The notes beneath the pieces are model-generated. The model saw only the letters and a program-made list of their open reading frames with translations. It ran no database searches and had not been told where the DNA came from. From IMG/VR virus record IMGVR_UViG_3300009528_000033, positions 1 to 27,508 of that record: a stretch of DNA of 27,508 nucleotides. One strand, written 5' to 3'. Below are positions 20,731 through 27,508 of this stretch, in pieces. Both the position numbers and the translations under genes were made by a program. Position 1 is the stretch's first letter. The number at the start of each line of letters is the position of its first letter. The stretch is from a virus.

Positions 20731-21915
20731 ATGGCAAATCAAGGTGTAATAGCAGGTTTATTAGGTGGTATTGCGCAAGGTATGCCTGGTCTAATGAAGG
20801 GACTCGCAACAAGAAGAGAAAGAGAGGGGATGAGTCCTTTAGCGAAATTGCAAGCTTTAGCGAATCCGCGTGATATAGCCGACATCGAAGCGTTAGCGAA
20901 ACTTCTGCCTGAGCTTAGTGCAGCAGACAGAGAAAAAGCAATTGAGAAAGTGAGAAAGAGAATAGGAGTTGAGTCAGTTCCACTTCTTGAGTATTACCTA
21001 AAGCAAGCAGGTGAAGCTCCGCCCACTGGTATTGAGACTTGGCGGATAGGAGGTAAGCCAGCTCCAGCAGGAGCTAGAACAAGACTACAACAACTCATGG
21101 GGGGAACGCAACCTGGTTTTGAGCCAGAATTGCGTTTAGGACAGTTACCGGAAGACAAGAGAATGGGAGAGTTCGCAAGAAGGTTCAAAAGAGCCGAACC
21201 TTTTTATCCTGGAATAACTGAGGTTGGCAGGGGAATGATACCTACTGGAGTTGAAGGCGTTTTGTCTACTACTGAGGCAGCAAGACAAAGAGGAAAAGAG
21301 GCTGGACAGTGGCCTGGAATTACGGCTATCACTGGGGAATGGACTCCTCAAATGCTGGCTGGAGAGAAGGAGGAAACAATCACCCAAGCTCAAGCCAAGG
21401 GTATGTTAGACAAATACGGAGTAGCAGCAGCCAAGACTTTTATTGATAAAAGTAAAGTCCCTAGCTGGGTAGAAAAGATAGAAGAATCACAGTATCCTAA
21501 CTTTGGCATAAAGAAGGAAGCGGGAGTTGTGGTAAATGACCTGAGTGAAAATGAGGTTGAAGCCTACAGTCAGTTGAATCTTAGGATAATCTTCTCTCAA
21601 GAGTGGCCTACGTTGGATAAACTTAAGGGTATGCCTAACCTAGATAGAATGAGAATGGCAACCTATGGTACAGAAATGCTTAGTCCTGCTCAAATGGATG
21701 CTATAAAGGGGAAAACATCAGCCCTTCCTCAATGGTTAATTGATTTTGTTCACGAGCCACTTACTTCTAAGACTCCATTCTCACCCGATTGGTTCCAGAC
21801 AATTAAGAAACTTCTGCGTTATTTCACGGTGCAAGAAGTTGGAGCTATGCTAGGTATGGCTGTAGATCAGACGATAAGGCAGGGAATAGTAGCTGAGGTA
21901 GGTTTCGCTAAGTAA
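20731..21915 (+). CDS. Putative ejection/internal virion protein, 394 aa
   Basis: Begins with a glycine-rich amphipathic stretch (GVIAGLLGGIAQGMPGLMKG, residues 5-24) that could seek membranes, as in ejection proteins. The rest is mostly helical and charged, with proline/glycine loops (about 100-140) and no cysteines. Segments such as LANPRDIADIEALAKLLPE and FSQEWPTLDKLKGMPNLDR are helical. It has an AGGAGGTG site and sits between two other genes with hydrophobic glycine or alanine segments. I cannot name a family; the role is inferred from position and the N-terminal segment. Confidence 0.6.
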   Translation: MANQGVIAGLLGGIAQGMPGLMKGLATRREREGMSPLAKLQALANPRDIADIEALAKLLPELSAADREKAIEKVRKRIGVESVPLLEYYLKQAGEAPPTGIETWRIGGKPAPAGARTRLQQLMGGTQPGFEPELRLGQLPEDKRMGEFARRFKRAEPFYPGITEVGRGMIPTGVEGVLSTTEAARQRGKEAGQWPGITAITGEWTPQMLAGEKEETITQAQAKGMLDKYGVAAAKTFIDKSKVPSWVEKIEESQYPNFGIKKEAGVVVNDLSENEVEAYSQLNLRIIFSQEWPTLDKLKGMPNLDRMRMATYGTEMLSPAQMDAIKGKTSALPQWLIDFVHEPLTSKTPFSPDWFQTIKKLLRYFTVQEVGAMLGMAVDQTIRQGIVAEVGFAK

Positions 21916-21926
21916 AGGAGGTCGTT

Positions 21927-22340
21927 ATGGCAACTATAGGTGGACATTTAACTGAGATAATGAGGAAAACTGAGTTTGGTATTAAAGGTACACCCTCTGG
22001 GCTGACTCCTGAAAATATAGCCAAAGGTTTATTACAAGCTGGTAAAGAGGAACTTGAACCAGAAAAAAAGGGTTGGCTGCCTTCCTGGATGAAACCGGTG
22101 GCTACCGCAGCGGCTACTTTTCCTACCATAGTAGCAGGATTAGTAGCCCGCAAAAAGGGTGAGAGAGTATTCACGAAGCCAGCAAAGGTTGGAACTAGAC
22201 CTTATCGGGAAAGAGGCGGTAAGATTGTCCAAGATCTTCAGGCGAGAGGGTACGATAGGGAAGATATACAGAAAGTGCTAGACATATTAGCTAGTGCTTA
22301 CGGTGAGGAGTCCATCAATGTTGAGGAATACACTCCCTAA
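21927..22340 (+). CDS. Putative small ejection/internal virion protein, 137 aa
   Basis: A small protein with a central alanine-rich hydrophobic segment (VATAAATFPTIVAGLVARKKG, residues about 58-78) preceded by KKGWLPSWMKP, compatible with one membrane-inserting helix. The C-terminal part is helical (GGKIVQDLQARGYDREDIQ). AAAGGAGGT precedes its ATG. Its last 23 bases overlap the next gene, whose GAGGAG site lies inside this ORF, implying coupled translation with the large protein downstream. Confidence 0.65.
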   Translation: MATIGGHLTEIMRKTEFGIKGTPSGLTPENIAKGLLQAGKEELEPEKKGWLPSWMKPVATAAATFPTIVAGLVARKKGERVFTKPAKVGTRPYRERGGKIVQDLQARGYDREDIQKVLDILASAYGEESINVEEYTP

Positions 22341-25300
22341 TAATCAGGAAGAGCCTTTACTAAAATGGCGAGGATTTGAGGATATATTTGCTTGGGATGA
22401 AGAGAAACTTGAGGAAGAACAACAAAGAATCCTCAAAGCTCCTCGATACTATGAACAGATTTTAAGTTACATTGGAAGACCAGCAGAGGCAGTAAAGGCA
22501 GGTATAAAGGCAAAGATTGAGAAAAAAGAAGTTTTGCCTGCTATTAAAGGCGGATTAACTGGTGAGGAAGAGACCAAGGGTAGAGATATACTCGATGCTT
22601 TGGGTATTCCCTTGGATGATCCTGATTGGATCCTCAACCATCCCGTGCAGCATTTCCTCGTTGAGATGGGGGGTGCTGGGTTAGAATTTGTAACTGACCC
22701 GGTAATTTGGGCTTTGTGGTTTGCACCCGGGACTAAACTCTTAAAGGGTGCTCAAAGGTATCTGGCTAGAAAAGAAATTACTAAATTCGCTAAGACGCTA
22801 AAGACAGACTTGTCTGGCGTAGCTGCACCCGGAGCTAGGAAAGTATTACTGGAAGAGCTTAAAGTCAGTCCTAGATATGGTAAATATCTTACAAAACCTT
22901 GGTTCAGGGAAATCGCCAGGCATTTTAAGGGCACAGAATATGCTCCAGTTTTTTCTGTCCCTGCCAAGATGACCCCTCAATCCTTAGAGCTACTGCCCAA
23001 ATTTGCTCCTCTTGCTGCTAAAGCCGGTGGTATCATTCCTAAAATTGGCACATCTGAGTATATAAGATATTGGGATACACTCTCTCCGTCTGACCAAAAA
23101 CTAGAGCTTGAGCGAAAGAAAACTGTCAAAGTACCACCGAAGGCTAAGGTGCCATACCCCACCGCCAAGGAGGTAGTAGAGGAACTGAGCACAGAAATAA
23201 GAACTAGGCAGAATACGGATATTGAGGAGGCAGTTCTTACCACTGGCATACCTCCAGATGTCTTAAAGCAAGGTCTTTATGTCTATAATCATACGGGGAA
23301 GAGCATCACGGAGTCGGATAAGCTCATTAAAGCGTTTGAAAAAGAGCTAGAGAAAAATAATCTTGTAGCGTATAAGGCACTCTCGACTGGTGTGCCGCAG
23401 ATAAGCATTGAGGAAGTTGCTCTGAAGATGACCACTCTCGATAAAGAAGTAGCTCGGTTAAATAAGGAAGCGAACACTGAATTTAACTCCGTCAGGGATT
23501 TTATCTACACGGAAGCATTTCCTGAAGAAGTGAAGTCTATACTTGGTAGAGTTAAAGAGCGCGGTGGAATTAAGTATAGCTCGGCCATGAAGGATTATCC
23601 CGAAGAGTGGAAGCAGATGCCAGTTTCGGCTAAGAATAAAGACGGACTACCTGTTGATGAGATGGCTGATGAACTCAAGATGGACATTGAGGATTTAGTA
23701 GAGCGACTAGCATCCTACAGAGCTAGACCCAAACCATCGGATTTTGACAATGAGACTTATGAACTTATAGAGCGCAATTTAGGTGATTTTCCTAACTATA
23801 TGAAGAGAATGGAATTATTAGACCAGAGAGACCGTTATCAAAGTGCATTACTGGAACTAAGAGCTAGACAACCTGCTCCTTCGCCGGAGACAGTAGTTGA
23901 CCAGACCGAGGTAAAGATTGAGCCTTCACCAAAATTGGAGGAGGAAAGGATTACACCATTGGTAGAAAAGCCCGAGGAAGAAAAAGCGATTGATTGGATT
24001 ATGGAGCAGGAGAAAGCTAGGATTACAGCTACGGAGCAAATGAAGCTAAAATTTGGAGATGTGGTCTCTGAGAAGGGAGCTACTCCTCCCCGTGACGTAG
24101 GTTCTGGACTTGAGCCTCCTATTAAGGGTGAACAGCTATTTTTAGACATTATACCACCAGAGGATATTCCTGTGGACATTGAACCGTGGCCGACTTCAAA
24201 TAAAGACGTGGGACCTCTCGGTTGGCTTAGAAGGGTAGATTATCTATTTTCTGACTATCAGCAAGCTACTGGTATTCCTATTTATTCAGAAGGCTATAAA
24301 CCAATAGCTGACGCTTCAAAAATGATGAGGCGGGAGGAAATTACATTAAGGGGTACTCTTGCTCAGATCTTAAGAGGTATCCCGAAGGATAGAAGAATTG
24401 CTATCGGTAAGGCAATGGAAGGTAAAGAGATAGATTTATCAGATAGAGAGAAGGTTACTCTTGAAGGTATGAGGAACTTCTTTAGATTTCTAGGTAAGGA
24501 ATTTGGAATACCCGAAGAGCAGATGATAGAAGATTACTTACCTAGAATTATGGTCGCTTTTAGAGGAGGAGATCCCGGGCTTATGCCTGCTGAGATGGAA
24601 GCTTGGTTTAAGAAGCACAGAATAGGTGAGCTGAGATGGAAAAAAGAGGATCCCCTGGAGATTACGAGAATTTATATACACGCAGGGTTGCGGGATAAAT
24701 ACTTATATGAGTCTCGTCTTATTCCTGATTTTGTTAAGCACGTTCAGAATTTACCCTTTGGGATAAAGGGACTAGCCCGATACTGGCTAGCACATAGGAT
24801 ATTACGTCATCCTACTCGTCTTGATGCTACCTTTGGTGTAGGAGTGGAGAATATCCCTGGGTTCGACAAAATTATGAATAAATGGGGAGTTGATGGTACT
24901 ACTGCTGTTAGGCATCTAACCCGTGCTACCAGTCAATGTCTATATGCTGGCGGTATAGGTTTCCGAGTTATTTCAGCTACCAAGAATTTAACTCAGCAAA
25001 CTCATAATCTGGCGATTCTAGGCGTAAAATACTGGGTTAAGGGTTTTCTTAATTGTCCGAAAACAGAAGAAAGAGAGGTAATAGAGTCCCTTAACATTCT
25101 GCGAAAATACGGAGCAGAGTTAGAAAGAAGGGGGATAGACAACCCTGCTTCTGTTCCTCAGAAAGTAGCCGATGCTGGTAATTTTCTCTTTAGGAAAGTG
25201 GACTCGCTCAATAGAAGAGTTTGTTTAACCGGCACTAGAGAAATGGTTTCTGATGCTTACAAACTCCTTCACCAAGGTAAAATTAACAAACAACAATTCT

Positions 25301-26124
25301 TGAAGAAAACAAAGTTTGACTTGCTTCCCTTTGGCAGACGACCAGAAGCTATTGAGTTATTCAACGATGGAGAGATAGAGAAATACGCTAACGTCTTGGG
25401 CGAGGAATTCGTAAAACTCGGACAATATACCTATGAAGCAGAAGATATGCCTTTAGCTTTTGCTGGCTCTGCGGGTAGATTAGCCTCTGTCTTTATGTCC
25501 TGGCCTATAGAATATATAGAGATGCAAGCTCATTTCGTAAAAACAGGTCATTGGGAGAGGATTCTTTATTATTACTTGGCGGCGATGGCTGTCCAAAATG
25601 GCTTGAGAAAAGTGGGAATAGAAACCAATCCATACGGATATGGGGATGTTAAAATCGGCAATCATCGTATCTCTCTTATTCCTGGGGGTTGGTTCTGGAC
25701 TGGTTCAGTACCGTCGGGTTTTAGTCCAGCCATTCAGATTATTTACAGCGGTGGAAAAGCTGTAGCTGTTTATACTAAGGGAGCATCTGACAGATACTTG
25801 AACGAGGCCAAGCGGGAATTTTTGAGGTCTACTCAAATTATAGCTCCCTTCAAGTTAGCTATCAGTGATGTAGTCCAAGTTATAGAGGAAATTCAATCCG
25901 GCACATATGGCAAACGTGATAAAAATGGAAGGCTTATTTATATCTCTGATGAGACCGAGGTTATACTGCGAGGTTTAGGATTTACTACGGTAGAGGAAGC
26001 AGAAAGACGCTATAGAGAGCCGATATATGAGATGTTTGAACCAGGCTATCAGCCTTCAAAGCCTAGTCCGATTGGTCGTAAAGCTCCTACTACATCTGAG
26101 TTTTTGATGGGGACAAAGGAATAA
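22318..26124 (+). CDS. Very large putative internal virion/ejection protein, ~1268 aa
   Basis: ATG 22318 is chosen over GTG 22294 because GAGGAG (22305-22310) lies seven bases upstream of it. The protein has a helical N-terminal half including a hydrophobic patch (GAGLEFVTDPVIWALWFAPG). A Pro/Glu-rich linker follows near 23873-24000. A C-terminal half begins around GWLRRVDYLFSDYQQ and includes EDYLPRIMVAF, SQCLYAGGIGFRVISATKN, FRKVDSLNRR and AGRLASVFMSWPIEYIEMQ. This C-terminal layout resembles large polyvalent or ejection proteins seen at the end of phage structural blocks. No lytic transglycosylase or peptidase signature was recognised. It likely enters the host with the DNA. Its stop is 1 base from the convergent minus-strand gene. 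Confidence 0.65.
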   Translation: MLRNTLPNNQEEPLLKWRGFEDIFAWDEEKLEEEQQRILKAPRYYEQILSYIGRPAEAVKAGIKAKIEKKEVLPAIKGGLTGEEETKGRDILDALGIPLDDPDWILNHPVQHFLVEMGGAGLEFVTDPVIWALWFAPGTKLLKGAQRYLARKEITKFAKTLKTDLSGVAAPGARKVLLEELKVSPRYGKYLTKPWFREIARHFKGTEYAPVFSVPAKMTPQSLELLPKFAPLAAKAGGIIPKIGTSEYIRYWDTLSPSDQKLELERKKTVKVPPKAKVPYPTAKEVVEELSTEIRTRQNTDIEEAVLTTGIPPDVLKQGLYVYNHTGKSITESDKLIKAFEKELEKNNLVAYKALSTGVPQISIEEVALKMTTLDKEVARLNKEANTEFNSVRDFIYTEAFPEEVKSILGRVKERGGIKYSSAMKDYPEEWKQMPVSAKNKDGLPVDEMADELKMDIEDLVERLASYRARPKPSDFDNETYELIERNLGDFPNYMKRMELLDQRDRYQSALLELRARQPAPSPETVVDQTEVKIEPSPKLEEERITPLVEKPEEEKAIDWIMEQEKARITATEQMKLKFGDVVSEKGATPPRDVGSGLEPPIKGEQLFLDIIPPEDIPVDIEPWPTSNKDVGPLGWLRRVDYLFSDYQQATGIPIYSEGYKPIADASKMMRREEITLRGTLAQILRGIPKDRRIAIGKAMEGKEIDLSDREKVTLEGMRNFFRFLGKEFGIPEEQMIEDYLPRIMVAFRGGDPGLMPAEMEAWFKKHRIGELRWKKEDPLEITRIYIHAGLRDKYLYESRLIPDFVKHVQNLPFGIKGLARYWLAHRILRHPTRLDATFGVGVENIPGFDKIMNKWGVDGTTAVRHLTRATSQCLYAGGIGFRVISATKNLTQQTHNLAILGVKYWVKGFLNCPKTEEREVIESLNILRKYGAELERRGIDNPASVPQKVADAGNFLFRKVDSLNRRVCLTGTREMVSDAYKLLHQGKINKQQFLKKTKFDLLPFGRRPEAIELFNDGEIEKYANVLGEEFVKLGQYTYEAEDMPLAFAGSAGRLASVFMSWPIEYIEMQAHFVKTGHWERILYYYLAAMAVQNGLRKVGIETNPYGYGDVKIGNHRISLIPGGWFWTGSVPSGFSPAIQIIYSGGKAVAVYTKGASDRYLNEAKREFLRSTQIIAPFKLAISDVVQVIEEIQSGTYGKRDKNGRLIYISDETEVILRGLGFTTVEEAERRYREPIYEMFEPGYQPSKPSPIGRKAPTTSEFLMGTKE

Positions 26125-26125
26125 C

Positions 26126-26593
26126 TTAAGGAGTCTTACTGGGCTTTTGCTCTTTCTTGTAGATGGATTTGGCAAGAATTATATAATTGTCCGTAATTTG
26201 CCTGATTCGATAATCTTGTTGGAGAGCCATCGTCAGTAAAATACTCGATAGTATAGATCGTCCAAAATCACCTACGGGTTCGTCTTTGATTTTAACTTTA
26301 AAGAATTTTGAGAATTCAGGGGGTGGTGTCGCATCTGGATACATTAAAGAAAACGCTACGTAACTCATTGTTAACCAAAGCACTGTGGTATTATCTGACG
26401 CTAATGGAATTATGAAAAATGTATGTCGCTCGAATTCAGGGGAATGGGTCTTGAGTGGTCGTCCCCACTCTGGAATTTTGTCAGGGGGCCTCAGTAGAAT
26501 GTCACCAAGAGTAACACCTTGTGCAGTCGTGCTAAAAGATGATATGGTCAATACTAAAATCAAGACTAGCAATACTAAGTATTTTTTCTTCAT
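26126..26593 (-). CDS. Minus-strand secreted protein gene, possible moron
   Basis: The only minus-strand gene in the window. The start at 26593 (MKKKYLVLLVLILVLTISSF) has AGGAGGTGA seven bases upstream; the longer frame to 26644 lacks such a site and runs into the promoter. Residues 1-26 form a signal peptide with likely cleavage after TTAQG, no lipobox cysteine. The mature part of about 130 residues is mixed (HTFFIIPLASDNTTVLWLTM, GRSILSSILLTMALQQDYRI) with a basic, proline-containing end. Own promoter, opposite strand and export signal suggest expression outside the late programme, for example as a cell-envelope or superinfection-exclusion factor. That function is a guess; the fold is not recognised. 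Confidence 0.75.
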   Translation of the reverse strand: MKKKYLVLLVLILVLTISSFSTTAQGVTLGDILLRPPDKIPEWGRPLKTHSPEFERHTFFIIPLASDNTTVLWLTMSYVAFSLMYPDATPPPEFSKFFKVKIKDEPVGDFGRSILSSILLTMALQQDYRIRQITDNYIILAKSIYKKEQKPSKTP

Positions 26594-26616
26594 TTTTCTC
26601 ACCTCCTCGGTGGGAG

Positions 26617-26644
26617 GATATAGCAGAAAAAAAAGTTTTGTCAA
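26617..26644 (-). promoter_or_regulatory. Sigma70-type promoter for the minus-strand gene
   Basis: Read on the minus strand: perfect -35 TTGACA (26639-26644), 16-base spacer containing a T8 run, then TATATC (26617-26622), four of six consensus bases. Transcription should begin near 26608-26612, giving a leader of roughly 15-19 bases carrying AGGAGGTGA before the ATG at 26593. Confidence 0.55.
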
Positions 26645-26655
26645 GGGTGAATGGA

Positions 26656-26853
26656 ATGAATAAGTTCAAAGATCCAGAGCATAACTTACTGTGGGCGGAA
26701 ATTCACTGGGTAAAGGAATCCATAAAAAATCATATCACAACCAGACTCGATAGGATTGATAGTCGCATGTGGAAAGGTTTTGCCATTATTCTTACAATTC
26801 TGGGCACTTTGTGTATAGCTCTAATACTAGCTTTGCTGAAAATAGTTCCATAA
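26656..26853 (+). CDS. 65-aa coiled-coil plus one membrane helix, holin-like
   Basis: ATG 26656 is preferred over earlier in-frame starts because AGGGTG lies six bases upstream and the upstream extension overlaps the divergent promoter. Residues 1-38 are charged and helical (EHNLLWAEIHWVKESIKNH, LDRIDSRMW). Residues 39-63 form one hydrophobic helix (GFAIILTILGTLCIALILALL) ending KIVP. This layout resembles XhlA-type small phage membrane proteins found beside lysis enzymes. A holin or accessory lysis role is possible; an anchor or regulator is equally possible. It is 10 bases upstream of the subtilase gene and preceded by an intergenic region with a divergent promoter. Confidence 0.6.
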   Translation: MNKFKDPEHNLLWAEIHWVKESIKNHITTRLDRIDSRMWKGFAIILTILGTLCIALILALLKIVP

Positions 26854-26863
26854 GGAGTGACAA

Positions 26864-27508
26864 ATGAGAAAAGATGGGTTTCATCTACCACCTTTCAAGG
26901 TGGAGAAAATACCGATGATGCTTGCTGATGAGGAGTTGTCTAACTGGGGCATCAGACGTATGAAAATCAAGGAGATATGGGAAAAGGGAATTACAGGTAA
27001 GGGTGTCAAGGTTGCTATTCTGGATACTGGGCTACCTGATCATCCAGATATTGAAGTTGAAAAGTCTGTAAACTTTACCGATAACCCGGTTGAAGATGTA
27101 AATGGTCATAGTACTTGGGTAACAGGGTGCATAGGGGCTGACGGCAGATTCAAGGGAATCGCCCCGAAATGCAAACTCTACATTGCAAAGATTCTGGGAG
27201 ATGATGGTTCGGGAGATTGGAGTTGGCTAGAGAAGGGGCTACTGTGGGCCGAGCAAGAAGAGTGCGAAGTAATTAATATCTCTGCTGGCGGCGACTACAC
27301 CGGGACTAGAATTCAGCCTATTCTGAAGAGGATGGCTGACAAGGGAATCATCGTAGTCTGTGCTGGTGGGAATGCAGGGGACCTGTTGTTCTTCCCAGCT
27401 AATGATAAGCATACTCTTGGGATAGGAGCTATCGACAAAAAGGGAGAAAGACCAGATTGGAGTAATTTTGGCCCTAGACTTGTAGTGATGGCTCCAGGAG
27501 TGGATTTA
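26864..27508 (+). CDS. Subtilisin-like serine protease (S8), 3'-truncated by the window edge
   Basis: AAGGAG (26852-26857) lies six bases before ATG 26864. The 215 residues visible form an S8 subtilase. The catalytic Asp54 is in VAILDTGLPDHPDIE, and the catalytic His82 in NGHSTWVTGCIGA, where canonical GHGTHVAG is altered to GHSTWVTG. Substrate-site INISAGG (137-143) and oxyanion Asn170 in VVCAGGNAG are present. The catalytic Ser (expected in GTSMAAP after MAPGVD) lies past the window. There is no signal peptide or I9 propeptide: only about 25 residues precede the core. The form resembles intracellular subtilases, so it acts in the cytoplasm, in the virion or after lysis. Subtilases are uncommon in phages; targets could be virion proteins, host proteins or surface layers. 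Confidence 0.88.
   Translation, partial: MRKDGFHLPPFKVEKIPMMLADEELSNWGIRRMKIKEIWEKGITGKGVKVAILDTGLPDHPDIEVEKSVNFTDNPVEDVNGHSTWVTGCIGADGRFKGIAPKCKLYIAKILGDDGSGDWSWLEKGLLWAEQEECEVINISAGGDYTGTRIQPILKRMADKGIIVVCAGGNAGDLLFFPANDKHTLGIGAIDKKGERPDWSNFGPRLVVMAPGVDL

Noticed and set aside
26594-26644. Longer start of the minus-strand gene, and a hairpin (26602-26617) hiding its ribosome binding site
   Set aside because: The extension would cover the promoter and displace the signal peptide. With transcription starting near 26610, the left arm of that hairpin would not be in the RNA.
26385-26663. 92-aa plus-strand frame opposite the secreted protein gene
   Set aside because: No start signal, cysteine/serine-rich shadow composition, and it overlaps the better supported minus-strand gene and the start of the 26656 gene.

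Overview
The window is a stretch of tailed-phage (or prophage) genome from a bacterial virus. It is a densely packed, almost wholly plus-strand block of packaging, capsid, connector, tail-fibre and DNA-ejection genes. Nearly every gene has a strong AGGAGG-type Shine-Dalgarno, and many stop/start codons overlap (TAATG, TGATG). TTG starts occur and the base composition is moderately AT-rich with many AGA/AGG arginine codons, so the host is bacterial. The sequence alone does not name it. No integrase, repressor, replication gene or tRNA is visible. Both ends cut through genes: the large terminase at the left and a subtilisin-like protease at the right.

Layout. (1) 1-1187: large terminase C-terminal two thirds with an extra zinc ribbon. 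(2) 1190-3727: an accessory zone between terminase and portal. It holds two different HNH endonucleases, several very small genes, a sigma70-type promoter (2943-2970), three small overlapping ORFs and a long hairpin followed by seven T (3448-3521). It then holds a basic 60-aa gene that seems to start on ATT. (3) 3727-8741: portal, small morphogenesis genes, coiled-coil scaffold and an HK97-fold major capsid protein resembling the SU10-type family. The capsid gene is preceded by a structured leader whose last hairpin overlaps its ribosome binding site. (4) 8799-15491: accessory structural and surface genes. These are a 506-aa protein with an internal 200-residue duplication, a DUF1617-like protein, two proteins with signal peptides (one with a LamG domain), a NUMOD3 homing endonuclease, small beta-type virion proteins, and a fibre with an F5/8C-like domain and eight 14-residue repeats. 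(5) 15505-18877: head-tail adaptor, nozzle-like protein and a collar-domain fibre with six HxH motifs at exact seven-residue spacing. (6) 18889-26124: two small genes and four probable DNA-ejection (internal virion) proteins, the last of about 1268 aa. (7) 26126-27508: a lone minus-strand secreted-protein gene with its own TTGACA promoter, then a small coiled-coil/membrane protein and a subtilase on the plus strand.

The gene order and the proteins (long portal, SU10-like capsid, adaptor plus nozzle, no tape measure or tail tube, large ejection proteins) point to podovirus morphology. The structural genes would be read as one long late transcript. The parts that do not fit it are the 2943-3521 unit and the minus-strand gene at 26126-26644. 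Each has its own promoter, like morons (independently expressed cargo genes), and they are the best places to look for undescribed biology. No gene-free stretch exceeds 300 bases; the longest, 3416-3544 and 7402-7514, contain RNA structure described below. All family names come from reading motifs by eye, without database searches.
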